In this document: piece by piece, positions 1-12,900 of the stretch | How the letters are laid out: each line of letters begins with the position of its first letter | Numbering within the stretch: position 1 is the stretch's first letter | Origin: Lingula anatina | Lineage: Eukaryota > Brachiopoda > Lingulata > Lingulida > Lingulidae | Direction: 5' to 3' | Length of the DNA stretch: 37,347 nucleotides | Assembly: GCF_001039355.2 (NCBI RefSeq) | Contig: NW_019775605.1 | Coordinates: forward strand, 1 to 37,347 | Translations under genes and position numbers: made by a program | Notes under the pieces: generated by a model | What the model was told of the DNA's origin: nothing | The model's database searches: none | What the model saw: the letters and a program-made list of their open reading frames with translations, nothing else

Positions 1-810
1 GGGGGGGTGGAATTCTAGGGCAAGTTTTAAGGGACTCAACGGGACACGAAGTCAGTCACTATTTTCAGTACTTGTTAGTACGGTTTTGAACTTACCCAAT
101 GCATATACCTTAGTTGGCTGTAGTAATATGTGTAAAACTTTGAAATTCTGGGCAGCGAAAACCCTTTTTTAGCAATGAATTCTATAGAAACTGATATACG
201 TTATTGCGGTATGTACAGTTTGGAAAGAAGTGCTCGTATAGACCATTTGTTATCGTCTGAATTTCCGTAGATCATATTGCTTTGTCTTCCCTGTGATATT
301 GCTTAACCACGTGGCATTGTAAATCTTTTGAAGACCTATGGTGCATTTTTGCTTCCGTTACTTGCTTTAGTTGATACTCGTATTCGATAGATGCAGGTAT
401 ATCCGGAGAAAATGAGCTTTCTATGGGTGCTTCCAAGAAGATTAAACAATCCAAACTGTCAAGCTTGATTTTCGAAAAATAAAGGTGTCATATTTCTTGG
501 AAGATATTTTTATATTTTACCTCGAAATGGCAATTAATTAATTAAGATATCCCCTTAAAAGTTTATGCTTAACCTTCAAAAAAATGTACTAAACCAAATG
601 CTGGTGTCACTCGAACCTAAGATTCGTTTGATTACAGCCAAATACACCGTGGCAAATCCCAGGTCTATGAAAGTAATACATTAGCTTTCTTTAACATATA
701 GGTATTTATTTTGGGTTTTAGTGATAACAGTGCAAACACCGATGAAGATGATCTAATCATTACCACTGAAGCAAAGTTCTGTAAAAAAGAATATATAAAT
801 CATTTTTCAG
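1..810. other. Non-coding sequence upstream of the first visible SLC6 exon
   Basis: No coding exon could be supported here. The exon that begins at 811 starts in phase 0 and has no in-frame Met before its first membrane segment, so a 5' coding exon must exist, either left of the window or unrecognised in this AT-rich stretch. A short minus-strand open frame (272-454) has no recognisable motif. The stretch therefore most likely represents intron or 5' flank. Confidence 0.5.
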
Positions 811-3800
811 GCTGCTTCAATAATTGAAGAAGACAGAAAGTTAGACTTCACTAAAGATGAAAACGAAGAACGCGGAAACTGGTCGGGGAAAGCGGACTTT
901 CTTTTGGCCTGTCTGGGCTATGCTGTTGGTTTGGGGAACGTCTGGCGGTTCCCATACCTTTGCTATAGAAATGGAGGAGGTAAGTGTGAAGAATTGCAAC
1001 ATGAAATATCTCTTTCAGTAAGAAATCCAGGAAGTGAAATCACTGATTTACATCTCCATATACGGTTATCTTTACATGTGTGTCTTAACTGATAAAATTC
1101 TATTTATGAAATCTGATTAAAAGTGTTTAAAACTACTCTTACTCATTAACTTGGAATATATTTACATCATCCATTCTGAAAGGCATTTTTTTGGTAAAAT
1201 AAAGCCAGTTTTGAGATTAATAACATATATATATATATGAGGCTTTAATAAGTGATATTTAAGACAGCTAAAACTATATTGTACGTAGAACGAAACATCA
1301 AATTTAGATATAAAAAAACTCTAAACCTGACATAGTTGGTTGTCTATTTTGTTAGATAATCCAAAAACTAAAAAAAAGTTACTGGTTTGGGAATGGTGGT
1401 TGATTGAACGAAAATAGTTAAGTTGATTGGCTTAAAGGAAAAGTATCGTAAACACACAGTTCGATTTTTATGAATTATGCATTGCCCCTATGCTTGAAAT
1501 CTTGTAATGAAATATTGCAGCAATTTTATTTTTTCCCTTTTCTTCACAGCTGTGTTCTTCATCCCCTACTGCATCATGTTATTTCTGGTGGGTATGCCAA
1601 TATTTTTTCTGGAGTTATCACTTGGTCAGTTCACGAGCAGCGGACCCCTAACGTGTTGGAAGTTTGCACCCATGTTTACAGGTAAGACGAGAAGTTTCTT
1701 CCCAATTTTATGAATCCTAGATGTCGGAAATCGACAATTCAATATTTTTACATTGTACAAGATTTCGATACAACAAAATGCAATAGACGGAAATTTTGCC
1801 GTCTTCAGTAATTATCTAGCCCTTATCAAACAACACTCAAACGGATTTAACACTCAAAATACATTGTAAATATGTTTAAGACCATCTTACATGTGCGACG
1901 TACACTGTACCAGAATTCCACCCTTGCTTCAAATATCTTTAAAATTTTGTAAAAGTGTGTATTATCAAAAATGATTTAACAAAAATCTGTTAGATGTAAG
2001 CACAGGTTGTCTAAAGAGAATTCGGCAAATCCCAATATATTAACACGATAGGGTGACAAAACTGATGACTGGGATGGTATCTGAAAGTGAATATACCTTC
2101 AAACTCATAGTGCAAAGAGTTAGGGTTAATCTAAAAATGGTGAAATGTTGCTTTACACATCTGAATCGTCATGCTATTTTACACTATCATTATGTTGATT
2201 TCATAGATTATTTTTCATGTGCAAATCTTTATATTCAGGTCTTGGTGTTGGGATGGTGATCGTGTCGGCGTTGGTTGCTATATATTACAACATGATCATC
2301 GCCTGGTCGCTGTATTATCTGTTTGCGTCTATCATCTCCATCCCGACCGGGACGCTGCCCTGGGCCGGCGCCGGTGGATGTGGGAACTGGTGGAACTCGG
2401 ATTGTGAGTTAAACAAAATTTTTGTAAAATATCCCAAGAACTGCTTCATTTAGAATAGGTTTCTTTACGCGCATTTGTTTGCAAAACCGGCTTTGTATGT
2501 ATGTTTACGTGTGAGTGTGATTGCTCGAGCGGGTTCGCGCGTGTGTGGATATGCATGGGTTACTGTGCTGTGGAGGAAAGGTACTTGCTTTAAAATCTTT
2601 AATTTTCTCTGATATATCAGCTCTCAGTTGTGCACACATGCCCTCTCGTTGCGGGTAAATATTCCGTTTAAATCAAGTATTTTTTTGTCCTTTTTAGTTT
2701 GTGCGGAAACCTTGACGAACCTCACCTCCCATAATTGTTCAGCAATGTCACTTACAGAAAGTGCTAATGGCGTCTGTTATAATGGGTCGGTTGTTGCTGG
2801 GATCTGGAATTACACAAGAGCCAAGGAAAATAATATCAGTCCTCGACCAGCAGCAGAAGAATACTTATAGTAAGCTATATGTGCTTTGAACTTTTGGATA
2901 CATAGAAAACGAGCTAATTGCGCGATATACTCAATGGAACTAATCTTAATCGCCTTTTTGTGTTTGCTTCAATCTCATCTTTTAACCTTTCATCCATTCA
3001 TAACACTGTATACGAAGGTGTTTCCCAAATTCATTAATTTCTCCTGGATAAAAAGTTAACTTGATGCCAAGAATTCTTCCTTCGAACGTCCAAAGTAAAC
3101 CCATAAGCTAGTTCGTAATTACTTTTTCAAACACCGTCATAAATCCAGATTTAACTTTTATTATAGTTCAAATGACATAACTGATCAAATATTGAGGTTT
3201 TTGGAATGGGCATGTCAAGATATTTTTGTCGTTAATTATTAATGCAAATTTATCCTTGCAGTGGTCGCGTGTGGCGGCTATACCAGAGCACTGGTCTGGA
3301 TAACTTAGGAGAGCTACACTGGGACCTGGCTGTATCGCTCCTGGGAGCCTGGGTTATAGTGGCTCTCAGTTTGATCAAGGGGATAAAGTCATCAGGAAAA
3401 GTGCGTAACAAATACTATTACATATAGATAATTTATCATATATTTAATTGTCAGTTATAGTCGTTTTGACTGGGAAAACCACTGTGTACAAGCGTCGAAT
3501 CTAAATATCTATATTTCATTTTAAATAGATTTTATGAAAGTCTAGATACTCAGATCAAACTAAGAGATTTTAAAGAGTGGTTAGACTCAAGTTGTTCAAA
3601 CGGTACGCGACTGTTTTTTATTATTATTAAAAAAAAGAGCAGTTGAAACGCATGCAAAGGTAGTGTCTTAATAAACATCAAATGGAATTAACATCTTGAA
3701 TCAATCGTTGTTTTTCAGGTTGTCTATTTCACCGCACTTTTTCCATATGTCGTCTTGGTCATTCTGTTTGTCCGCGGACTTCTCCTTGATGGTCACAGAG

Positions 3801-6800
3801 AAGGGATTGAGTTTTACATCATGCAGGCGAACCTTACCAAGTTGACTGAAGCAGCTGTCTGGAAAGATGCGGCTGTTCAGATCTTCTTCTCACTGTCAGC
3901 CTCATGGGGTGGGCTGATTACCCTCTCTAGCTATAATCGCTTCCATAATAACTGTCTGAGGTAAATGTTACAGTATTTATTTTAAAATGGTGACTTATCC
4001 TATAGAGGATTGCTGATGTAAGACAAAGGATACTTTAACAAAGATATTAAAAAATTAAGGCAATGCTTTTTGATAAAAATGTTACTGTTTTTAAACAGAA
4101 AATTGTTCCAGAAAGAATGTGTTCCACTGGCAAATGTATTTCTCGCCAAATATAATGTGTACGTTTTATTTATTTCATCTTCAGAGACTCTTTGATTGTT
4201 TCCATCGGCAACTGTCTAACGAGTTTCTTTGCCGGCTTTGTCATCTTCTCCTACCTTGGTTTCCTGGCACGCGAGCTAAATTTGCCAGTTTCGGAGGTTG
4301 CTGACGGAGGTAAATGAACAAGCGTAATTTCCCAGTGCAACGCAATTATTATTGGAAATTATCACTAATCAAACACTTCCTCAGCACTGTCTTTGGGTGC
4401 CATCAAATTTCCTTTCTCTAAACAGTATGACCTTTTCTTACTGCTAATGTTTGGATGAGTGTATATCCAGTAATTACTAATGGATTGTTCAATACAGGTA
4501 TCGGACTGGCATTTGTGGTATATCCACGAGCAGTTGCAACAATCGGCGCATCCCACTTTTGGTCCATCATCTTCTTCATCATGTTGATTACACTTGGGTT
4601 GGACAGCGAGGTACGTTTATACAGTTTCATATTCATGATTACATAAGTAAAAGATTCACATTTTGACATTTTGTTTTAAGATGAGCAGCATTATAGATAA
4701 ACAGAAATAATAAGTAAAACGCTGGCTTTATGGTATTTTGCTTAAAACACGGGGGTGACATACAATAGAACATCGTCGCAAAGTATTTATAATATCCTCT
4801 TCTTGGAATTTTGCAAAACAGAATACTGATTTTTCAATTTATATATTCACAGTTTGCCTTAGTTGAAACCGTCACCACTTCTATCATGGACGTATGGACC
4901 AGTACTAGGAAGCACAAATGGGCCGTGGTCACGTGCGTTAGCATCATCTTGTACCTGCTTGGCCTCGTTATGTGCACGTCTGTAAGTTGGGAATCAAGCG
5001 TACTTTACTGTTAATAAATATCTGCAAAATTTATCCGCCTTTGTGACAAATGTGATAAAACAGGTATTCTTGACATAGACACTAAATGACAAGATCATAC
5101 ACTATTCAAATGTTTCGATCAACTATCCATGGGCCTTTTTCATAACCCAGTAATACATTACAGTTTGATGATGAGCTTGAAAAAAAGGGACCCACAAATA
5201 TGTAGTTCCAGTAGGCAAAGTGTTGTTGAAATCGTATAACTAAACTCAGGGTGATATTTTTCATTTCCCGATAAAATAGTAACAAAATGCATGCAGGATA
5301 ATTAACTTGACACAACAGATCGTATGGAAGCCTAAGAAAAAATGGTGTTAACAAGTTGAACCCAAACAAAGGCGGAAATGTCGAATGCTTACGTACCGGT
5401 AATACTCAAGAAATAACAAAATCAACAACCTGGTCTCATTGCTTGCTTGGAAATTAATAGCCAACACAAATTGTTATATATGATGTAATTCGACAAAAAC
5501 AACTGATAATTATTCCAGGGTGGAGCCTACTTACTACAGCTGGCGGATGAATATTCTGGGGGCTGGAACGTTCTTTTGATTGCTTTCTCGGAGTGCATAG
5601 CCATTGGCCTCGTATACGGTAACTTTTTAAAATCTAAATTTTTTAAAAGTAATAATTTCAAACATATGAGTATATCAAATCATTTGTACTTCGGATTGAC
5701 TTGAACCAAAACGACAAAATTACAACTCTAAGTTAAGGACTCTTTTGACTAAGAAAACGACACAGTCTTACTGAGTTTTATTGCTCATTAAGACAAGACA
5801 ATTAATTCTGCTCATACTGGTAGTTTATCCATTCACTACGCAAACAATGTGTCAATACTTTGCAGGCGTAAAGCGGTTCAGAGACGACATTTACGTGATG
5901 GTTGGAGAGATGCCTTGCTTCCCTTGGATGTGTTCCTGGTGGTGGTGGGCTGTCAACTGGTGTTTCTTCACTCCACTCCTTGTGGCTGTAAGTGAAATCA
6001 TGGCACATGGCATAATAATTAGCACGTGTGATAATCAAAATAATCCGTATTAAAAATCGTATGTTGTAAATAAAAATTATGACAAATTTCCATAGACCAA
6101 AGTGATGACCGAAATCTCTGAAACTGCTTTTGCTTCCACCTTTCAGTTTATTATGATCTTCTCCTGGATCAACTACAAGCCACTGTCATTTGGAACTTAC
6201 GAGTATCCAGTGTGGGGCCTTGCACTCGGCTGGTTGATGACAATGGCGGTGGTGGTAGGCATCTTCATCCCGTACATCTACCTGCTCATAGTGACACCTG
6301 GCGGCCTGTGGACTGTAAGTGTTCAAAACAACATTTCCCCCTTCTATATTATCTTCTATATATGTTATGAATGCACTAGTATGTGGAACCGCTAATGTCT
6401 TCTTGTGGGACGTGGTTACCTATGATAAAATAAAAGAAGTAAGATGAAGTGTTTTGTGTCCAAAATATTTTTTTACAAAAAAGTGTTTTGGTTAACCTAA
6501 TCTTTCAAGTACTATTGGCAGGTGCTATGAATGTATTTGTCAGTAGATCCAAAGCTACCAATGAAAATCACTAAATCTGACTCGCTACCAGTAGTTCAGA
6601 TTTTTCATGAAGTCAATTCACTTTGTTTTTATCTTTATCCGCAGCGTATTGTAACCCTCGCCTCCCCGTCAGTAGAATGGGGCCCTGCTCTACCTAAACA
6701 CCGGCGCCTGGCAGCCAGGTTCCACCGTGCAATGATTATTGATCCATGGGATACTGGTGTAATGGGGAACGGCCTGGAAGTGAAAGTAAGTCGAATACCT

Positions 6801-7246
6801 TGTGTTTGAATATTAAGCCTAATGGACCCAAGGGTAGGCCAATAATTGAAATTGATAAAGATATAAAACGTACATTTTAACACACACACACACACATGCA
6901 CACACGCACACACACACACACACACAAAAATAAATAAAAAAAATAGCACAAAGGTTATTTGATTCATTTGATCTACTTGGGATATGTAAGGGATAATATG
7001 GCAATACCATGTGTGCATTTCGACCATTTATCCTTCTACATCTGTAAATAAGCAGTAGACTTCGTCAGTTATTTGTCCCCAATGAGGTAATACCGATCTT
7101 TCCCCTCAACCATGAGCACTCTATCTATGTATGAATATCAATATTTGATCTCTGTGTAGAGTTTTGTTCAGATTTGTACCGACTACCTTCAGGTGGATCC
7201 TGGTCCAGGTGTTCCAAACCCAGCTTACGAAGATGACAGGCTATGA
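811..7246 (+). CDS. Sodium- and chloride-dependent neurotransmitter transporter, glycine-transporter-like (SLC6), 5' partial
   Basis: Fourteen GT-AG exons with matching phases: 811-979, 1550-1681, 2239-2403, 2698-2869, 3262-3400, 3719-3960, 4185-4309, 4498-4610, 4853-4981, 5519-5618, 5866-5987, 6147-6314, 6645-6785, 7193-7246 (TGA), giving 656 residues without the N-terminus. It is predicted to be a 12-helix plasma-membrane symporter taking up a small amino acid with Na+ and Cl-. TM1 has [20 protein letters not shown] (fragment residues 36-55). The extracellular loop 2 Cys pair (C-x8-C) is followed by five N-glycosylation sequons. TM6 reads [10 protein letters not shown]7 has N349 and S353, matching the Na1 and chloride-site positions of the family. 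The cytoplasmic tail contains [11 protein letters not shown], close to the glycine-transporter tail. TM1, TM6 and tail favour glycine transporters over GABA or monoamine ones. Substrate assignment is inference. Ser319 in TM6 is the GlyT2-type rather than GlyT1-type residue. No frameshift was seen. Confidence 0.93.
6880..6926. repeat. (CA)n microsatellite
   Basis: Interrupted CA dinucleotide tract in the last intron of the SLC6 gene. Minus-strand open frames across it are low-complexity artefacts. Confidence 0.9.
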
Positions 7247-7295
7247 ATCTCGTGCAACGAATTACAAAAAAAAAACTGAGAATGAAGAGACACGT

Positions 7296-7465
7296 CAGGG
7301 GCGGATTGAGGCCGTATTCTTGGTCTTCAGGAAGACGGTCAGATATTCAAGTATACACTGACTAGTATCTTATTTTTTTCTGTCGGAAGACGGTCAAAAA
7401 TGGAGAATGGATCAACAAAGATAATTTGGGAGACTGTCAGAAAAAAAGCTCTGGATCCGCCCCTG
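7296..7465. mobile_element. hAT-like MITE, 170 bp, in the SLC6 3' UTR/flank
   Basis: The left end reads CAGGGGCGGATTGAG and the right end is the inverted CTGGATCCGCCCCTG, 13 of 15 positions matching as terminal inverted repeats. CAGGGGCGG-type termini are typical of hAT-superfamily non-autonomous elements. The interior has repeated GAAGACGGTCA-like words (near 7332, 7387 and, degenerate, 7432). No transposase is encoded. I could not see a clean 8-bp target duplication. It starts 49 bp after the transporter stop codon, so it is probably transcribed in that 3' UTR. Confidence 0.7.
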
Positions 7466-7786
7466 CCCGTGTAGTGCTTATAGTGTTATACTTCCACAAA
7501 AGCACAGCTGTTTATATCATCCAAAATATCAGACAAGAAATCAACCAGCCTATGCAATTATGGGATCAAGTATGAAGAAATCCTTGACATAAAGCCGAAG
7601 ATGAGGATATCTTTTTCACACTTACATCTTCGCATGTAAATATGAATCTTATCATTATTTTGGCAAATGCAAAACGAGTCAATCCATAGATGTATATACA
7701 TGTAGAAAACATTGTTATGTATTTAGGCACATTTATATTACTTTGCAACTCGAGAATCTATTACTCGTAGCCATTCTTCCAATCTG

Positions 7787-7792
7787 AATAAA
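7787..7792 (+). terminator. Candidate poly(A) signal of the SLC6 gene
   Basis: First AATAAA downstream of the transporter stop codon, about 540 bp beyond it and past the MITE. Position-based inference only. Confidence 0.35.
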
Positions 7793-8532
7793 TCCGTATC
7801 CTCGTAATCTACAATCTTTTAGCCTCTCCTGTAAAATGGAAGGAGAGGGAGAGGAAGAAGTGAGCGCATGAGTATCTGATTTATCCAGGTTGCAGTTCTT
7901 CCACCTTTTTAGGAACGGGTTATCCTGAAGCAAGAACGTGTGCATCAGTTTAGTTTAGTATGAATAGCCTACTCACAAAGCTTTGCAATAGGTGGATTAT
8001 CACAAAAATATTGATATAATTTTCTGGACATCTGAATTCGGTCCTGGGTTTAAATTGGTCTGCCTGTGCTGAGATTTATTCAAGTTGAAAGTATAATCTC
8101 AATTGTATTTATTGAAATAAGTTGTTAAAATTGGGGTCATCTTTCTGTTATAAGTTTACTGGTAGACCAGTCATATTTTAAATTGAATATTTCCCTTTCT
8201 ACCTTTCTGTCTTCTCTTTTTTGTTCTTTCTTTTTGAAGCGGGCCGTAAGAGGTCGCAAAGGCATTTTGAATTGTGATACGGTTAAAATGTGATTGATAT
8301 TCGTGTTTCCGTTGGAGAAATTGCCAAATTCACGCAACATCCAATCTTATTATCTTATTGACCTTAATGTTTTACTAAATGTATTTTTATTGTTATACAT
8401 TTCATACACATATACTTCTTTCAGTGATAAATAATAAAATTTAACAAAAAGGTTTTATTATTATGTACGTCGTCTTGTTTTTTTTTGTGCGGACTTAGTT
8501 TTAAGATAGGTCGTCATCAGAAGTGGATCAGT

Positions 8533-8639
<107 letters not shown>

Positions 8640-9903
8640 TTCTCAGCTTGTGCGCTTGCTCTCGATATTAAATCAAAATGAAAACTCTGCTGTGGCTCGT
8701 TTGGCCGATGTAAATAGGTTGTTAATCCCTTTCTTTCTAATGAAAAGAACTATGCTGTATAAAAAGACTGTCCTGGTCCCTTTTTTAAAATTTATTCCAG
8801 CTTTGACGATTAAAAAAGGGAAAGAATAAAATCCAATTTTTGCAGAAAAATAATGTTGTCTTTGGTACCTAAATACGAAAAGTCTACTTAATCTTTACGA
8901 AAGCGTTCTTTCTCTTGCCTGAGCATGGCTACATCAATCGTTTGTCTTATCCTATAAAATAGATTTAGCAGTGTAAATACACACGTATGGCTAACTTGAA
9001 GTAACGAAGTCGCATCCCACAGAAACGATTCTTTTTCTCGACCAGGCAGTCCTCATTGCGTTAGGTGAAGAAAACACATTCAGCAACCACTTCAATTTGA
9101 ATTTTATCAACGTATAACGTAACCACATATTTTTGTATGGATATTTATTCATTATTTTGTCACTGGGTTTATGTAAACAACGATGACTAAGTTAAAAAAA
9201 TACATGTAGGCCCCCTATTCGAAAAATAAGAAGGATGTCCTAACACCAGAAAGCGTCATGGAGTCCGCGCACGGGAATACTGCTTTCCCTAGAATATAAC
9301 TCCTCGTGTAATTAAAAAGCTTCTTTATAGTATTAAAGAAAAATACTAAAATGAAGACAACTATGAAGTAGCTAGGCCTAGCCTATATGTTTTCAAAAAT
9401 CTCCTTAAATTCATAGCTTAGTTGATTTTGGGCGAAAAAAGTTCTTACAAAAAGAACATCCTAACCCTGGTCTTTTTTAAAAATAATATCTCATTTTTAA
9501 GGGGATAAAAAAAACAATTTATCCAATTAAACGTTTTCTTTTAATCTAATTTTGCACAGAGAAGGATTGGGGATTGGATCTTGAGGAACATATTTTACGA
9601 CACTGTGAGGTATTAGTACCGTATTGCGTTAGAGACACCTCTTACGACTTTTACGACCACAGAAGTCCAGATTGAAGTAGGGGAGTGACAGCAACTGACT
9701 GTTGATATTTTGGTTGTGATTTTACAATATATAAGCCAGATAATATTTTTCTTAACACTATAGAATGGTGACTTGCACTAGTTCAATACTGAATCTGCCA
9801 TCAGTGATATGACGTCAACTGGGAAACGGCTTTAGTTGAACTTAAAAGAAGTGTTTACGTTACCTCAATCTGAAATCGCTACACGTACTGGTGGTGATAG
9901 TCC

Positions 9904-12900
9904 ATGGAGGACGCTAAAGGGGACGGTGACACGCCCGTCAAGACACCTGTACAAAGACAGGGAAGTGCCAGTAGTGCCACAAGACCAGACTCTCTAAAAG
10001 GGAGACTTTCTTCAGCCTCACGACGCTCAGGTGTGTAACCAGGCCGCCATTGAATGTTTTGTTGACATTGTTTTAGTTTATGTTGAAACTGTAAAGAACA
10101 CAAGGGGAAGGGTAGATTACTTGATATTATGACTTTTGTGAATTTTGGTAAATTTGGTTCACGAATCTGTGCTATATTTTATCATATATGTAGAAACTTC
10201 AGGCCCATAGCCAGCAATTTCAAAAGGGGGGTTCTTTTTTGAAAAAGTGGACCTTTTCCCATAAAAACTTGATGCACCTAGATCAAATTTTACCCAGAGT
10301 GGACCTTTTCCCAGCAAAAGGGGTGGTTCTTTCCAACCACCCGAACCCCCCCCCTGGCTACTGGCCTGAACTTGTTCAGTTATTTCCAGATATTTCAGAC
10401 ATCCAGTTTACTACTGGGTACATATATACAGGTTATTTTAGTTTATTTAAATTAAATATATTTTGTGTGAAAGTTATCTGACAACAATTCTATAGTCCTT
10501 AACTACTCATAAATGCAAAGATTTCATTATAATCATTGGCAATTTTACCTAGATATGTCAGTGATATTTTATATTTGGGGGGGGGGGGGGCACTGAATAT
10601 GTTGGTTAATTGCATGTGTGTTACTCTAAGATATATGCTTGCTTGTAGGCTCCTTGCACATGATATATGTAGTACATCATTGTATGGGTGTCATGCATTA
10701 GGCCTAACTTGATAAAAGTGGATGACTAGAGACTACAGGACTGTTTAATATGAAATTAAAAGATTGACATACAGATAAAACACTCAGCAACTACTACATG
10801 TAGCAGCCTATACTGGTGCATTTTTGCTCTGGTGAGTGCTGCCCACTCACCAAGTGAGGACTCCTCTTTCTTTAACTGTTATTTTAGCCTATCTGCCGAT
10901 GTGCAGATTTTCAGTCAGTTTTCAAGATGGGTTTTACTCAATTACTGAATTAGAAAGTCACTACCAGATATATGCAGTCTGTGTAGATGTGATTGATATT
11001 GCTGTCTGCTCATCAGTTTAGATGGCTTAAAGGTATTTTGTCAATGATTAGATTTTCAGAAAAGGTCACGGTATCTGGATGGTACAATTTATATCTGAAG
11101 AAATCCAGCACATTGGTCTGCCTTACTTTGCAATTTGTATCTGTAACAATAGTTAGGTTTGAAAAGCCAAGTATTTTGAAGGATAAGAAGAACTGATCTG
11201 ATCACATATTTTCCTTACAGGAATAGATCGCATTCTGCCCAGAAAAAAAATTAAGGCTATTTGTTAAAGTGCCATTTTGACTAGCCATGATAAAGATTCT
11301 TTTTGAACTTCTCAGTATTAGGCAAATGTTAACTGTTTCACATCTCCTATGTGGGAGCTGGGAATCCAAATGATAAAATGAATTTGTAACTGTCATTGTA
11401 AATATTAATGAAATATTGGTGAAGATCCCCACCAGCTGACAGATCTCTGCAAGAATCTGAAGTTCAGGAAAAGGGTATATCATGTTTAAAACAAGATTTA
11501 GAGATTTGTGTATGCAATGTTGAGATGCTTGCAATTAATTGCTCCTTTTATTCCAGGTACAGAGTATTTATAAATGGTACTGTACATTACTTTTCTGCTT
11601 GTGTTCATGAATTTTTGAAATAAAAAGTAGCATTTGATGTTAACATAGTGTTCTGGACACTTTGTTGTTATCTGCTCTTCCTCTGTGACAGGTGTGATAT
11701 TTGAGGACCAGGAGGATAGCATTGAAGGTAATACAACTAACTGCCAGGTGCTGGATACTTGTACTATTATTATATATTCATTTATATCACCAAGGTTGAA
11801 GGTTTAATTATACCATATTAAATTGACTGCATTGGCTTCCACTATTAGGGATTGTGCTGATCTGTATGATGGTATCTCTGGGATACATTCTTAACACTTA
11901 CAACTATATATATCCATGGAATTATGCCTTTTCTAAGCCATCTAAGTACACTCTCATTAGTAAATTTATATTGAAATTTTCATTCTCCAAAGTACTAGTT
12001 ATTTTACTACATCATTTCCTACCATTTTTGTTGCCATTGTGAAGGGATCATTTTACCTTTTGTTTAGCCACAGTAGTTAAACTCATTTTCACCTTTAGCT
12101 AGCAATGACATTCTGATGCTTATACTAATAGCATTCCATTCCAGTTACTAGAATACTAGCCTGGTTCAGTGCCTTTGCACATTAGAGGCATATCTGCATG
12201 AGAGATTAACATTTTATCTAGCTTTATTCTTAATTACAGTTTTAGTGAACTCAACTCAGGTGGTTTCAAGCATGTATGTAAACTGTTTGTAGTCTTTAAT
12301 TTAACTTGCATTTTGTTGATTTTATTTTATTTATTTTTCATGTGATCATGTGTTTAATGATCATATCGATTAACAGAGCATTTAAACGGCCAAATTGGGT
12401 AATATATAATTTCTAATCTTGATCAATAATGAAGTAATGTGAAGAACATGTATTTTGTTTTGTAAGCAAAAGAAGTCAATGTGTTAAAGTGCTCGATATA
12501 CCATTATGTCACTTAGGTAGAAAAACTATACATCCTGTATTTAAGTTGAACATTACAAGCTTTTACAAGTATGTTTTTCTGGGTGTTTTATTAGAAAGCG
12601 TACATTAAGAGAGGTTATCAAAACCAGTGTGCTCAAGGTATCCTAGCAATCAAACAACATAGGGCTCCTTTTATCTACTCCACCATTAACCCCATTTATC
12701 GTGCTGCTTTTTCATCAAGACTGACCTGTAATTAATCAATATTTTAAATTAATAAAGTGCAAAATCTGTCAGCCAAACTGAAAGCCAGTCTAATAAATAT
12801 AACCAATCTAGGTTGATTTTTCTGTTTATGGACAACTCAACATAAATTATCTTGCTAGGTGAATGTTACTAATAGGTTTAATATATGTACTAGTACATGT

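Noticed and set aside
272-454. Minus-strand open frame of 60 residues
   Set aside because: No motif, no splice context and no homology I recognise; its length is expected by chance.
6635-7027. Minus-strand open frame of 130 residues
   Set aside because: It overlaps a real transporter exon in antisense and runs through the CA microsatellite, producing Cys/Val low complexity.
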